Positions 56,697 to 64,000 of a stretch of DNA of 64,000 nucleotides are shown piece after piece. Origin of the DNA: Bacillota bacterium (lineage in GTDB: Bacteria; Bacillota; Sulfobacillia; JAMCWA01); assembly GCA_023475165.1 (NCBI GenBank), contig JAMCWA010000084.1, forward strand, positions 20,555 to 84,554. The letters run 5' to 3'. The translations under genes were made by a program, and so were the position numbers. The number at the start of each line of letters is the position of its first letter. The first letter of the stretch is position 1. The notes under the pieces are model-generated. The model ran no database searches. It was given only the letters and a program-made list of their open reading frames with translations, and was not told the DNA's origin.

Positions 56697-56719
56697 CTGC
56701 CTCCATTCGCCGCTTCTTT

Positions 56720-57277
56720 CTATAGACCGTCCGGCCGGCGGTATCTGGCCCGCTCGCCGCCAATCAGTTTGGGCCGGGTGCGCGCCATGGTCAGATGGGC
56801 GGCACCAATCTTCTCAATCTCCAAGCGGACGGGGACGGCCACCCGGCGTAGGTGCATCCCAATGAAGGTGTCCCCAATGTCCATCCCGGCATGGGCCTGA
56901 ATGGCCTCCACCACCACCGGTTGCCGGAAACGGTCCATAGACGCAAAAGCCAGCGCCCCTCCTGCCCCCGGGACGGGGTAAACGCTCACCTGCTCCAGGT
57001 TGTATTGTCCCATGGCTGCGGATTCGACTACCAGGGCGCGATTGATGTGTTCACAACCCTGCACGGCCAGATAGACTCCTTGTTGATGGGTGACTTCCAG
57101 CAAGGGCTCCAGGATGGCCCGGGCCACCTCCAGGTTGGTAGCGGTGCCAATCCGCCGGCCAATGACCTCACTGGTGCTGCATCCCACCACCAGGACCTGA
57201 CCCGGCTGCAAAGCAGCGGCTTCCAGCAAACCCTCCGCCGCCCTCCTGACGTCTCGCCTGATAACCTCAAGATCCAA
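56720..57277 (-). CDS. YwlG / TIGR01440 family protein
   Basis: 185 residues from TTG 57277, 11 bp inside the end of hemL. Recognised by [45 protein letters not shown] and [17 protein letters not shown]. The family is widespread in Firmicutes near upp and glyA and has no proven function; the fold suggests an aminoglycoside-acetyltransferase-like or nucleotide-binding role. An upstream open frame of 35 codons is an antisense-like reading of hemL and is discounted. Confidence 0.85.
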   Translation of the reverse strand: MDLEVIRRDVRRAAEGLLEAAALQPGQVLVVGCSTSEVIGRRIGTATNLEVARAILEPLLEVTHQQGVYLAVQGCEHINRALVVESAAMGQYNLEQVSVYPVPGAGGALAFASMDRFRQPVVVEAIQAHAGMDIGDTFIGMHLRRVAVPVRLEIEKIGAAHLTMARTRPKLIGGERARYRRPDGL

Positions 57278-58577
57278 ATGAGAGACTCTCCTCTCCCAGT
57301 ATCTGGAATGCACTGGTCGCCGCTTCCAGGGTCCGGTCCAAGTCCTCCCGGCTGTGCGCCAGGGAGAGAAAGGCCGCCTCAAACTGGGAGGGAGCTAGGT
57401 AGATCCCTTTCTCCAGCATGGTGCGGAAGAAACGCCCGTAGCGCACGGTATCGGACTTCTTGGCCGTCGCAAAGTCAGTGACCGGGCTGCCGCTAAAGAA
57501 GACGGTCAAAAGTGAACCAAAACGATTTATCACCACAGGCACCCCGGCCTTTTCCGCGGCCTCCTTCAGGCCCTGGGCCAGATAGGCACCCTTCTCCTCT
57601 AAGGAGGCATAGACCCCCGGTTGACCCAAGAACCGCAACGTCTCTATCCCGGCGGTCATGGCCAGGGGGTTTCCGGAGAGGGTGCCGGCCTGGTAGACCG
57701 GTCCGGCCGGGGCAACCATGGTCATAATCTCGCGGCGACCGCCGTACGCCCCCACCGGCAGTCCCCCGCCGATGATCTTGCCAAAACAGGTGAGGTCTGC
57801 TTCGACGCCAAAAAGGACCTGGGCCCCACCGTAAGCCACCCGGAAGCCGGTGATGACCTCATCAAAAATAAGGAGGGCGCCATAGCGCCTGGTGATATCC
57901 CGCAGACCAGCCAGGAAGCCAGGAGCCGGCGGAACCACCCCCATATTGCCGGCCACGGGCTCGACGATAACGGCGGCGATATCTGCACCATGAAGGGCAA
58001 AGGCCGCCTGGACGGCTTCCAGATCGTTATAGGGCACCGTGACGGTGTTGGCGGCGACGCCGGCCAGGACCCCGGGGCTGTCCGGCAGAGCCAGGGTAGC
58101 CGCCCCGGAACCGGCCTTGATCAAAAAGCTGTCGGCATGGCCATGGTAACAGCCGGTGAACTTCAGTAGCTTGTTCCTTTTGGTATACCCACGCGCCAGA
58201 CGGGAGGCACTCATGGTGGCCTCCGTTCCGGAGTTGACCATGCGCACCATTTCCACGGAGGGGACGGCCTCTACCACCATTCTGGCCAGTTCTGTTTCCA
58301 GTTCCGTGGGAGCCCCGTAACTGGTTCCCCGGACCACCGCTTCCTGCAAAGCCTGTACTATCCTGGGGTGGGCATGTCCCAGGATCAGGGGGCCCCAGGA
58401 GCCAACGTAATCGACATATTCATTGCCGTCCGCATCCCAAACCCGCGAACCCTGCGCCCGGGTCAGGAAGCGGGGAGTCGCCCCCACCGCTCGAAAGGCT
58501 CGGACCGGGCTGTTGACCCCGCCCGGTATGTAGCGCTGCGCCTCAGCAAAGAGGGCGGCCGATTTGTCCGATTTCAT
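57267..58577 (-). CDS. hemL: Glutamate-1-semialdehyde aminotransferase
   Basis: 436 residues. PLP enzyme making 5-aminolevulinate in the C5 pathway. Catalytic lysine K267 in [38 protein letters not shown] and [10 protein letters not shown] are conserved. Partner of the glutamyl-tRNA reductase at the window's right edge. Last of the heme genes on this strand. Confidence 0.97.
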   Translation of the reverse strand: MKSDKSAALFAEAQRYIPGGVNSPVRAFRAVGATPRFLTRAQGSRVWDADGNEYVDYVGSWGPLILGHAHPRIVQALQEAVVRGTSYGAPTELETELARMVVEAVPSVEMVRMVNSGTEATMSASRLARGYTKRNKLLKFTGCYHGHADSFLIKAGSGAATLALPDSPGVLAGVAANTVTVPYNDLEAVQAAFALHGADIAAVIVEPVAGNMGVVPPAPGFLAGLRDITRRYGALLIFDEVITGFRVAYGGAQVLFGVEADLTCFGKIIGGGLPVGAYGGRREIMTMVAPAGPVYQAGTLSGNPLAMTAGIETLRFLGQPGVYASLEEKGAYLAQGLKEAAEKAGVPVVINRFGSLLTVFFSGSPVTDFATAKKSDTVRYGRFFRTMLEKGIYLAPSQFEAAFLSLAHSREDLDRTLEAATSAFQILGEESLSFGS

Positions 58578-58613
58578 ATAGAATAACCCCCCTGGGGAGC
58601 CTTAGAAAACCCA

Positions 58614-58653
58614 CTTGCTCGCCAACTCAAGACGCAGTTTGTCAGCAGTCTCC
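58614..58653. repeat. R1 right-end fragment
   Basis: GCTCGCCAACTCAAGACGCA then GTTTGTCAGCAGTCTCCTAG, the terminal ~40 bp of R1 including the terminal inverted repeat. It abuts the stop codon of ahbB exactly, as other copies abut or overlap gene ends. Confidence 0.75.
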
Positions 58654-59129
58654 TAGAAATACTCCATGCTGGTCTTCTTAAACTCTTTTTGGCTAAACAA
58701 CAGGAGAGGCTCCTCAATCCCGATGGCGCGGGATATTTCTTCGGCCGTTCTCCGGCACTCCGCCTCGCTGAAGCCGTGGATCATGGCGTAGAGATTGTAG
58801 GGCCACTGGGGATAAGGTATTCGCTCATAGCAGTGAGACACCTGAGGGAAGGCCGCCGCCCGACGCCCCGCCTCCTCGACGCGCTCCTCCGGAACCTGCC
58901 AGACGGCCATGGCGTTGGCCGTCACCCCCGCCCGCTGGTGATAGAGGATGGCCGCGACCCGTCGGAGCCAGCCTCGCTTCTGGAACTCCCGCAGGCGGTC
59001 CAGCAATTCCTCCTCGCTGATCCCGGCCTCCCTGGCCGCGGCGGCAAAAGGGTGAGCCGTAACCGGCAAATCCCCCTGCAGGGCGGCAATGATTCGTTGA
59101 TCCACCAAAGAAGGTTCCGGGCCCACCAA
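58653..59129 (-). CDS. ahbB: AhbB, siroheme decarboxylase subunit B
   Basis: 158 residues from TTG 59129 after GAGGAGAG. Lrp/AsnC-like fold adapted to decarboxylate siroheme to 12,18-didecarboxysiroheme, with AhbA. Marks of the B subunit: RRVAAILYHQRAGVTANAMA, YERIPYPQWPYNLYAMIHG and LFSQKEFKKTSMEYF at the C-terminus. AhbA is encoded 112 bp upstream. The later enzymes AhbC and AhbD are not in the window. Confidence 0.93.
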   Translation of the reverse strand: MVGPEPSLVDQRIIAALQGDLPVTAHPFAAAAREAGISEEELLDRLREFQKRGWLRRVAAILYHQRAGVTANAMAVWQVPEERVEEAGRRAAAFPQVSHCYERIPYPQWPYNLYAMIHGFSEAECRRTAEEISRAIGIEEPLLLFSQKEFKKTSMEYF

Positions 59130-59241
59130 GATCTCTCCTCGTCCACTTGTGTAAGCTGGGTCGCTTGAAAAATGACATCTCTGCCCGCCGCAAGCGGCAT
59201 CGGGAACTGCCCTGAAAAGGGCGGCGTCGGGACAAGCGCCA

Positions 59242-59721
59242 TCAAGAATCCTCTGACGGCTTAACCAGATCCAGTTTTACGCCGATCTTGAAGATCCTCT
59301 TGGCCGGTAGGACCAGGATATCCAATACCCCTTCGAACTGCCTGATCTCCGCCAGGATTGCCTTCACCTCATCTTGTCTCCGGCCAATCAAGGTAAACCA
59401 GAGATTGAAGGGGTGCGGTCGGGCATAGTTATGGGTTACCCCAGGGTAGTGATTGACCCTGGCCGCCACCTTTTCCAGTTCCTCCGGCACCACCCGCAGG
59501 GCCACCAGGGTACTGGAAAAACCCAGTCCCCGGGAATTAAAGATTCCCCCCAGGCGCCGGATGATTCCCTTTTCCTTAAGATTCGACACCCGTCGCAGGA
59601 CTTCCTCCTCCGGCAACCCGAGGAGCTGCCCCAAATGAAAAAAGGGGCGTGGGACCAGGGGCAAATCCTTCTGCAAGCTGGTCAAGAGTTGGCGGTCCAC
59701 GGGATCCAGCTTCCCTTCCAA
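59242..59721 (-). CDS. ahbA: AhbA, siroheme decarboxylase subunit A
   Basis: 159 residues, TTG start at 59721 just behind the hemB stop. A-subunit marks: IIRRLGGIFNSRGLGFSSTL, THNYARPHPFNLWFTL and the tail LPAKRIFKIGVKLDL. With AhbB it starts the alternative heme route (siroheme to heme) used by sulfate reducers and archaea. Its presence shows that heme for the c-type cytochrome is probably made this way and not via protoporphyrin. Confidence 0.93.
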   Translation of the reverse strand: MEGKLDPVDRQLLTSLQKDLPLVPRPFFHLGQLLGLPEEEVLRRVSNLKEKGIIRRLGGIFNSRGLGFSSTLVALRVVPEELEKVAARVNHYPGVTHNYARPHPFNLWFTLIGRRQDEVKAILAEIRQFEGVLDILVLPAKRIFKIGVKLDLVKPSEDS

Positions 59722-59728
59722 CCCCTAC

Positions 59729-60709
59729 TCACCCCCGTCTCCATAGCCGCGCCACTTCCGGAGCAAAGTAGGTTAAGATGATGTCGGCCCCGGCCCGCTT
59801 GATGGCTGTAAGTACCTCCAACATAACTTTCTCCCCGTCGATCCAGCCCCTCTCGGCAGCCGCCTTTATCATCGAGTATTCCCCACTGACGTTGTAGGCA
59901 GCCACGGGAACATGAAAATGGTCCTTCACCAGACGAATAACGTCCAGATAAGCCAGAGCCGGCTTGACCATAACCAGGTCCGCCCCTTCCTGCAGATCGA
60001 GCTCGACCTCCTTTAGCGCCTCCCGGGCGTTGGCCGGATCCATCTGGTAACTTCGGCGATCGCCAAATTGGGGGGCAGAGTGGGCCGCTTCCCGGAAGGG
60101 CCCGTAGAAGGCGGAGGCATACTTGGCGGAATAGGCCAGAATGGGGACATGATCGAAGCCGTGGTCGTCCAGGGTACGGCGGATGGCTCCGACCCGCCCG
60201 TCCATCATATCTGACGGCGCCACCACATCCGCCCCGGCCTCAGCGTGGCTCAAAGCCGTTTTCGCCAGAAGCTCCAGCGTTGGGTCGTTGAGTATCCGCT
60301 GTCCCTGGATGAGACCACAATGGCCGTGGTCGGTGTACTGGCAGAGGCAAACGTCGGTCAGAACCAAGAAATCCGGAAAGTGCCGCTTAACCTCCCGGAT
60401 GGCCCTTTGCACGATCCCCTCCGGGGCGTAGGCCTCCGTGCCCTGACTATCCTTACTGGCCGGTAGGCCAAAAAGGATGATCCCCGGGAGACCTAGTTCT
60501 TGCCATTCCTCAATGTGGGATAAGAGCCGGTCAAGGGAGTAGTGGAAATTCCCCGGCATGGCGGCGATTTCCTCTTCGATCCCCCGACCATGGGTCACAA
60601 AGGCTGGATAGATCAAGTCTTGCGGCGAAAGCTCCGTCTCTCGGACCAGCAGCCGCATCTTCTCTTTCTCGCGCAGGCGACGTGGCCTGGCTACCGGAAA
60701 GGCTGTCAT
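59729..60709 (-). CDS. hemB: Porphobilinogen synthase
   Basis: 326 residues from ATG 60709. Condenses two 5-aminolevulinates. Zn-type site [14 protein letters not shown] with three cysteines; the two Schiff-base lysines lie in [14 protein letters not shown] and [11 protein letters not shown]. The frame continues upstream into repeat R1 copy D (residues reading [11 protein letters not shown]), which is not part of the protein. GGAGGGGTGACG precedes the start. Confidence 0.97.
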   Translation of the reverse strand: MTAFPVARPRRLREKEKMRLLVRETELSPQDLIYPAFVTHGRGIEEEIAAMPGNFHYSLDRLLSHIEEWQELGLPGIILFGLPASKDSQGTEAYAPEGIVQRAIREVKRHFPDFLVLTDVCLCQYTDHGHCGLIQGQRILNDPTLELLAKTALSHAEAGADVVAPSDMMDGRVGAIRRTLDDHGFDHVPILAYSAKYASAFYGPFREAAHSAPQFGDRRSYQMDPANAREALKEVELDLQEGADLVMVKPALAYLDVIRLVKDHFHVPVAAYNVSGEYSMIKAAAERGWIDGEKVMLEVLTAIKRAGADIILTYFAPEVARLWRRG

Positions 60710-60740
60710 CAATCTCGTCACCCCTCCCAAAAAAGTCCGC

Positions 60741-61025
60741 CCTAAAAGACTACTGACGAACTGCAATTTGAGCGACAAACCCGCCCGGGGAAACGTTAGG
60801 CCAAGATCTCAAATCAGCCCAGATGCTAGGAGCGACAAGGCCCCGAAGCGAGGCGTACTAGGTGTTACGTTGAGCGAGGAGCCGCCGGGGGGTTTGGGGG
60901 AGGGACTCCCCCAGGCATTAGGGTGCTCGGGCACCGTAGGTGCCGCCGAAGGGGGGGCGTGCCCCCCTAGAGAGGCGGGGGAAGCCCGCCTGAGCACAGA
61001 TCGGTGTTTTTCAGCGGTCTCCTGG
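60741..61025. repeat. R1 dispersed repeat, copy D, with altered core
   Basis: Starts CCTAAAAGACTACTGACGAA, ends GTTTTTCAGCGGTCTCCTGG. The conserved block with AGCATCTGGGC and GGCTCC...GGAGCC-type pairing is there (inverted orientation), but the CAATC hairpin is replaced by a GC-rich stretch with its own stems (GGGGGAGGGACTCCCCC, GGGGGGGCGTGCCCCCC). Lies between hemB and the cobA-hemD gene. Confidence 0.75.
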
Positions 61026-61033
61026 CGCACTGC

Positions 61034-61075
61034 TCCCTGAAACAAGCCGGCTCTACCAGGGCGCCTCTCGGACGT
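61034..61075. repeat. R2 repeat, copy 4 (diverged)
   Basis: CCCTGAAACAAGCCGGCTCT then ACCAGGGCGCCTCTCGGACG, next to R1 copy D as copy 2 is next to R1 copy B. Confidence 0.6.
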
Positions 61076-61143
61076 TGCCGTCCCCGCTTTCGGTCACCCA
61101 CACCCGTAACCGTCGTTTAATAAGTCCGGCTCTTCTGGGCCGG

Positions 61144-62709
61144 TCATGCGTTCCTGACTGCCGCCTCATCCGCCGCCCGGAGGGAATCCGTCGCCTCCTG
61201 AACCAGGGCCTGGACCAAACCCTCAATGGTGTATTCCTTCGCCACCACGGCAACCGGGAGGCCGTTTTCCCGCGCCGTATCGGCCGTAACTGGACCAATG
61301 CAGGCCACTTTGATCCCCTGCAACAATTCCTTCCCGCCACTACCCAGAAGCTTCAGGAGGTTTGTCACCGTGGAAGAACTGGTAAAGGTAACGGTATCGA
61401 CCCCGTCCTCCTGCAGGAAGCGCCGGATTTCTTCCGATCCGCTCTCGTTTTCTTCCGTTCGGTAGACCACCAGTTCTTCCACCCCGTGGCCGTAGCGGGT
61501 CAACTCCCCGGCCAGGTAATCACGACCAATGTTCGAGCGGATCAGGAGGATCTCCCCTCGGGTCCCCTCCAACTCCTTTCCCAGCACCGCCGCCAGACCC
61601 TCCGCCCGGTATTCGGGGGGAACCAGATCGGCCCGCAGGCCGTAGCGCCGCAGTTCCTCAGCCGTCTTGGGGCCGATGGCGACCAGGGAAGCCCCCGCCA
61701 AGAGGCGGGCATCCTGTCCTTGGGCCAGGAGCCCCTCCAAAAAAACCTTTACTCCATTGGCACTGGAGAAAACTACAAAACGGTAACGAGCCACTTGGAG
61801 CTTGTCCCGGATTCTTTCCCAGTCCTCCCAGAGGGATAAGGGAAGAATCTTGATGACCGGGAACTCAAAAACGGTGGCCCCCAGGTCCTCCAATCTCTGC
61901 CGCAGGGCACTGGCTTGCTCCCGCGAGCGGGTTACCAGCATTCTCCGACCAAAAAGGGGTTTCTTCTCATACCAGTTTAGGACTTCCCGTAGCCGGACCA
62001 CCTCACCCACCACGATGATGGCCGGCGAAGTAAGGCCCGCGGCTTGGACTACCGCGGCAATGTCCGCCAGGGTACCCACCACGGTTTTCTGCTCCGGGCG
62101 GGTTCCCCATTGGATGACCGCAACCGGCGTCTGAGGTGAGCGCCCGTTCTCCTGCAGCCTGGCGCTCAGGTGAGCCAGGTTTTCCATACCCATGGCAAAA
62201 ACCAGGGTGTCTGTGGCCGTGGCCAGTTCCTTCCAGCGGAGCGACGAATCCCTTTTGCCCGGTTCTTCATGCCCGGTGACGATGGCCAGAGAAGAGGAGA
62301 GACCCCGGTGGGTAACGGGAATCCCGGCGTAGGCCGGTACAGCGGTGGTGGAGCTAATCCCCGGCACCACCTCAAAGGGGATGCCGGCACGAACCAGTTC
62401 CTCGGCCTCCTCACCGCCCCGGCCAAAGATAAAGGGGTCACCCCCCTTGAGCCTGGTCACCACCAACCCCTGACTGGCCTTCTCCACCAGTAACCGGTTA
62501 ATTTCGGGCTGGGTCAGGGCGTGCCTTTCCGGTGACTTCCCGGCAAAAACCATCTCTGCCCCCGCCTTGGCCTCCCTCAGGAGCTGCGGTGTAGCCAGGC
62601 GGTCATAGACTACCACGTCCGCCTTTTTCAAGCATTCCAAGCCCCGTAGCGTCATGAGACCCGGGTCACCGGGTCCGGCCCCCACCAAGTAAACATGACC
62701 GACAGGCAA
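61144..62709 (-). CDS. Fused uroporphyrinogen-III C-methyltransferase / uroporphyrinogen-III synthase
   Basis: 521 residues from TTG 62709 (AAGGAGGGGAGG upstream). Residues ~5-245 are the SAM-dependent methyltransferase CobA: YLVGAGPGDPGLMTLRG, DRLATPQLL, LKGGDPFIFGRGGEE, GIPVTHRGLSSSLAIVTGHE. Residues ~265-510 are HemD: RRMLVTRSREQASALRQRLE, VFSSANGVKVF and TFTSSSTVTNLL. The fusion makes precorrin-2 from hydroxymethylbilane product, feeding siroheme and the Ahb heme route. Such fusions are common in Clostridia. An open frame above 62709 overlaps the ccsA-like gene and is discounted. Confidence 0.96.
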   Translation of the reverse strand: MPVGHVYLVGAGPGDPGLMTLRGLECLKKADVVVYDRLATPQLLREAKAGAEMVFAGKSPERHALTQPEINRLLVEKASQGLVVTRLKGGDPFIFGRGGEEAEELVRAGIPFEVVPGISSTTAVPAYAGIPVTHRGLSSSLAIVTGHEEPGKRDSSLRWKELATATDTLVFAMGMENLAHLSARLQENGRSPQTPVAVIQWGTRPEQKTVVGTLADIAAVVQAAGLTSPAIIVVGEVVRLREVLNWYEKKPLFGRRMLVTRSREQASALRQRLEDLGATVFEFPVIKILPLSLWEDWERIRDKLQVARYRFVVFSSANGVKVFLEGLLAQGQDARLLAGASLVAIGPKTAEELRRYGLRADLVPPEYRAEGLAAVLGKELEGTRGEILLIRSNIGRDYLAGELTRYGHGVEELVVYRTEENESGSEEIRRFLQEDGVDTVTFTSSSTVTNLLKLLGSGGKELLQGIKVACIGPVTADTARENGLPVAVVAKEYTIEGLVQALVQEATDSLRAADEAAVRNA

Positions 62710-62741
62710 GGTCCTCCCCTCCTTAGGAGACCGCTGGAATC

Positions 62742-63557
62742 CTAATATGGAAAAATATGCGCGCTCCGAAACAGCCAGGGAATCATGGTAATATTCAAGA
62801 CTGCCGTCAAAAACCCCAGCAAAGCCACATAGTTGGCCCGCCGGCCTTTCCACCCGGCCAGGTTCCTGCCGTGCAGGTACCCGGCATAGAGGAGCCAGGT
62901 GATCAAGGACCAGGTTTGTTTGGGATCCCACTGCCAGTAGGCCCCCCAGGCCCGCTCGGCCCAGATGGCGCCAAAGATTATTGAACTCGACAGGGACAAA
63001 AAACCCAGGACATTGAAGCGATAACTGAGTTGTTCCAGAGCTTCCAGGGATGGAAGGCGGTAATAAAAAGTATGAAACCTCTTGCGGCGCAACTGATCTT
63101 CCTGGAGGAGGTAAGCGCCGGCCAAGAAGAAACCAAGGCCAAAAGCGCCATAGGCCACCAGTCCTGTCCCGGCGTGGAAAACCAGCCAGGGACTCTGCAG
63201 GAGGGGTGGCAGCCCAGGAGCGCCCCGTGGCAGGAGGAGGGTAACCAGGGCCATCAGTGCCGTCACCGGCAGGAGAAAAATCCCCACCACCGTGACTTTC
63301 CTCCCGCGGGCCAGGGCAAGGTAGAGAAGAACGCTGACCCAGGTCAAAAAGAGGGCGGTTTCATAAAGGTTGATCAGCGGCACCCGCCGCAGAACCAGGA
63401 CCTGTTCCCCCAAAGCCAGGGTATTAAACAACCAGCCCAGCCCGGCGAGCCAGAGGGCCGGAGAACGAAAACGAGGGGAATAGAGGGAAAGGGTGAAAAG
63501 GACCGCAGCCACCATATAGGCCAGCGTCATTATGAGCAGGACTAAGACAGTGATCAT
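62742..63557 (-). CDS. CcsA/HemX-type cytochrome c biogenesis membrane protein
   Basis: 271 residues with eight membrane segments. The tryptophan-rich heme-handling motif of CcsA/CcsB/ResC proteins is clear: WGAYWQWDPKQTWSLITWLL, with conserved histidines further out (LVFHAGTGLVAYGAFG, YAGYLHGRNLAG). It overlaps the hemA stop by 4 bp. In Bacillus the hemA-linked relative HemX lowers HemA levels, while ResC-type proteins carry heme outward for cytochrome c. Both roles fit; the WxWD motif slightly favours heme export, needed for the hexaheme lipoprotein. Confidence 0.85.
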   Translation of the reverse strand: MITVLVLLIMTLAYMVAAVLFTLSLYSPRFRSPALWLAGLGWLFNTLALGEQVLVLRRVPLINLYETALFLTWVSVLLYLALARGRKVTVVGIFLLPVTALMALVTLLLPRGAPGLPPLLQSPWLVFHAGTGLVAYGAFGLGFFLAGAYLLQEDQLRRKRFHTFYYRLPSLEALEQLSYRFNVLGFLSLSSSIIFGAIWAERAWGAYWQWDPKQTWSLITWLLYAGYLHGRNLAGWKGRRANYVALLGFLTAVLNITMIPWLFRSAHIFPY

Positions 63558-64000
63558 GGCAACCTCTGAACGGTGACCGTGCCTTCCTCCACCTGGAGCT
63601 TAAACAACTGTTTTAAGGTTTCCAGATAGACGTCCCGGTCTTCCCGTCCCGCATGCTCCTTAATGCTGGTGATGGGTTCATTTAGGACTTTATTGATGAT
63701 GGCCATGGTCATGGCTACCACCACCTCCCGCTCGCTGTCGCTCAAGCGGGAAAGCTTGCGCAAGGCCTTTTCCAGTTCTTGCCGGCGGATCTCCTCCATT
63801 TTCCCCCGCAGGGAATTGATCAAAGGGACCACTTCCTGGGTCTCCCGCCAGGCTTCAAACTTCTCAACCTCTTCCTTGATGATTCTTTCCACCTTCCTGC
63901 CCTCCCGCACCCTTTGTTGCAGGTTGGCGTCCACCACATTTTTTAAGTCATCCATGTCGTAAAGAAAGACGTTCTCCAGTTGTCCTACCGCGGGGTCCAC
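63554..64000 (-). CDS. hemA: Glutamyl-tRNA reductase, C-terminal part (runs off the window)
   Basis: 149 codons, cut by the window edge at 64000. The visible part is the end of the NADPH domain (DPAVGQLENVFLYDMDDLKN) and the C-terminal dimerisation helices (QELEKALRKLSRLSDSEREV, MTMAIINKVLNEPITSIKEH), normal for HemA. First enzyme of the C5 route to 5-aminolevulinate. It heads the leftward gene run hemA - ccsA-like - cobA-hemD - hemB - ahbA - ahbB - hemL. Confidence 0.95.
   Translation of the reverse strand: MDPAVGQLENVFLYDMDDLKNVVDANLQQRVREGRKVERIIKEEVEKFEAWRETQEVVPLINSLRGKMEEIRRQELEKALRKLSRLSDSEREVVVAMTMAIINKVLNEPITSIKEHAGREDRDVYLETLKQLFKLQVEEGTVTVQRLP

Noticed and set aside
60710..60778. 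N-terminal extension of hemB
   Set aside because: Its sequence is the translated terminus of R1 copy D; the same peptide-like string recurs wherever R1 ends occur.
62710..62931. Extension of the cobA-hemD protein
   Set aside because: It overlaps the ccsA-like gene in another frame and lacks methyltransferase character; TTG 62709 has a strong ribosome site.

Overview
The window looks like chromosomal DNA of an anaerobic, endospore-forming, high-GC Firmicute of the Clostridia (Moorella / Peptococcaceae-like). This is an inference from gene content: spoIID and a SpoIIQ-like peptidase, a full F-type ATP synthase operon next to wecB, a TagO/WecA-type transferase and murA, siroheme-dependent heme synthesis (ahbA, ahbB), a hexaheme cytochrome lipoprotein and many TTG/GTG starts. 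No rRNA, tRNA or CRISPR array was recognised.

Layout. 0.2-4 kb: VapBC-like toxin-antitoxin pair, solitary DUF1177 gene, a 300-bp dispersed repeat and a hexaheme c-type cytochrome lipoprotein. 4-7 kb: uvrC with an unusual insert, and ubiX. 7-10.1 kb: a mosaic of a second toxin-antitoxin pair, a kinase relic and a propeller-like lipoprotein, bounded by two copies of an ABC permease 3' end. 10.2-15.7 kb: a peptide-maturation (RiPP-type) cluster with a PqqD-like protein, a radical SAM/SPASM enzyme, a SPASM protein that has lost its radical-SAM cysteines, a transglutaminase-like protein, and an ABC ATPase with permease. It diverges from a LuxR-type regulator that is followed by a 26-codon frame. 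The first three resemble the GeoRSP triad.

15.7-29.3 kb: terC, then a long leftward operon livK-H-M-G-F, urocanate hydratase, a second urocanate hydratase that lacks the signature cysteine, and an AraC-type regulator. Two 17-bp direct repeats 4 bp apart lie in front of livK, the classic geometry of an AraC operator. A sigma-54-type two-component pair lies upstream. 29.5-34.1 kb: a LolD/FtsX/DUF2318 trio (an iron-uptake-associated set in other bacteria) and a divergent glycerate kinase. 34.3-38.2 kb: a BtuF-like protein without signal peptide, an IS66 remnant, spoIIQ-like and spoIID. 38.6-42.8 kb: an OmpR-type two-component system, a polyferredoxin with a small exported partner, and a small secreted protein.

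42.9-55 kb: murA, atpC-D-G-A-H-F-E-B with two small atpI/atpZ genes, wecB and a wecA/tagO-type gene. 55-64 kb: nucleotide-salvage genes, then hemL, ahbB, ahbA, hemB, a cobA-hemD fusion, a CcsA/HemX-type membrane protein and the 3' end of hemA. hemC is not in the window.

Two families of intergenic repeats recur throughout: R1 (~300 bp, inverted terminal ends, internal hairpin with compensatory changes) and R2 (~35-80 bp, often next to R1). Several spurious upstream extensions of atpA and hemB arise from reading into R1. Everything is from reading the sequence; no database search was run.
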